This document shows, piece by piece, positions 63,775-64,000 of a stretch of DNA of 64,000 nt. Position 1 is the first letter of the stretch, and every line of letters begins with the position of its first letter. The notes under the pieces are model-generated. The model saw only the letters and a program-made list of their open reading frames with translations. It searched no databases and was not told where the DNA came from. Origin of the DNA: Hyphomonadaceae bacterium TMED5 (GTDB lineage: Bacteria > Pseudomonadota > Alphaproteobacteria > Caulobacterales > Hyphomonadaceae). The translations under genes were made by a program, and so were the position numbers. The stretch spans positions 372,001-436,000 of the forward strand of contig NHBK01000009.1 of the NCBI GenBank assembly GCA_002173095.1, read 5' to 3'.

Positions 63775-64000
63775 TCAGTTCCTTCGGATGGACTTTCGGC
63801 TGGGAGAATGTCTGCTGGCAGATCTCCCCCGAGTGCGAGATGAAATTGGACACGGTTCACGGCGCGCGATGTGCGGATGGAAATCAGGTTTCCTTCCGCT
63901 GTGATGCGGCGGGGTTGTGTGTCGATCAGGTTGAAAATTGTGGTCAGACCGTTCTGATACTGGCGCTCGGCAAGGCTTTCAGCCGCCAGCGCTTCTTCAT
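63771..64000 (-). CDS. Outer-membrane efflux channel (TolC/NodT family), C-terminal fragment
   Basis: Only the last 76 residues are in the window; the N-terminus lies beyond position 64000. AERQYQNGLTTIFNLIDTQ is the end of the TolC-type helical barrel, followed by RTSRAVNRVQFHLALGGD and a short tail. Stop codon TGA overlaps the adaptor ATG. First visible gene of the outer-membrane factor/adaptor/pump operon. Confidence 0.85.
   Translation of the reverse strand, partial: EEALAAESLAERQYQNGLTTIFNLIDTQPRRITAEGNLISIRTSRAVNRVQFHLALGGDLPADILPAESPSEGTE

Noticed and set aside
1-64000. CRISPR arrays, tRNA or rRNA genes, integrases and transposases
   Set aside because: I looked through intergenic regions and found no regular spacer-repeat array, no cloverleaf-like gene and no such protein. 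The search was by eye, so weak or degenerate elements may be missed.

Overview
The window looks like a chromosomal segment of an alphaproteobacterium. The best match is the dimorphic, GcrA-containing Caulobacterales/Hyphomonadaceae group. Supporting markers are a GcrA cell-cycle regulator (44576-45109), a class I (archaeal-type) lysyl-tRNA synthetase, a GAF-type PtsP next to lysC and divergent ubiG, a large TonB-dependent receptor, and Tad/Flp pilus genes. G+C is moderate by eye. No rRNA, tRNA, CRISPR array, prophage or insertion sequence was recognised. The genus call is inference.

Layout. 1-3830: nitrogen-PTS enzyme I (ptsP, cut by the window edge), aspartokinase, and ubiG behind a 10-codon micro-ORF. 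3849-6972: a lipoprotein, the bfr/bfd iron-storage pair with candidate iron-responsive sites, and a CoA-transferase. 7045-8149: an operon of two related small membrane proteins plus an XRE regulator, transcribed away from a tandem operator-like array. 8320-10958: an A+T-richer patch with a secreted TIMP-like protein and an acyltransferase-3/SGNH protein. Both genes carry the same perfect 20-bp sequence near their 3' ends. 10933-18321: membrane and SRPBCC proteins, a thioredoxin-reductase-like flavoprotein, lysS, and a TetR/SDR/beta-hydroxyacid-dehydrogenase group with shared candidate operators. 18549-20844: a TadG/TadE/TadE-like trio. 20865-28901: pgi, an AHSA1-like protein, a desaturase behind a Fur-like site, selO, and a TonB receptor.

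29035-41570: an esterase, a LuxR-type regulator, infC (apparently starting at the rare codon ATA), two LPS-type glycosyltransferases, an ABHD10-like hydrolase, a VanX-like dipeptidase, a signal-peptide-bearing Hcp-like protein, a 42-residue entericidin, the DUF1178-grxC-comF group, a methyltransferase, and a ppiC-argJ-mutT-flp operon that ends in a pilin gene. 41737-50954: secA (without the usual C-terminal zinc motif), gcrA, an orphan ABC-2 permease, a crotonase, a DUF805 protein and the argD-argF-hslO operon. 51015-64000: an ATP-grasp protein, D-amino-acid dehydrogenase, GST-queG, a TPR protein, an epimerase-like SDR, an M13 peptidase, and an RND efflux operon (outer-membrane factor, adaptor, pump) running off the right edge.

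Most of the window is ordinary, tightly packed housekeeping DNA. The signals most worth following are the 20-bp direct repeat around the acyltransferase, the tandem operator array at 8163-8248, the perfect Shine-Dalgarno micro-ORF before ubiG, the infC ATA start, the exported Hcp-like protein, and the Fur-like palindrome upstream of the desaturase.
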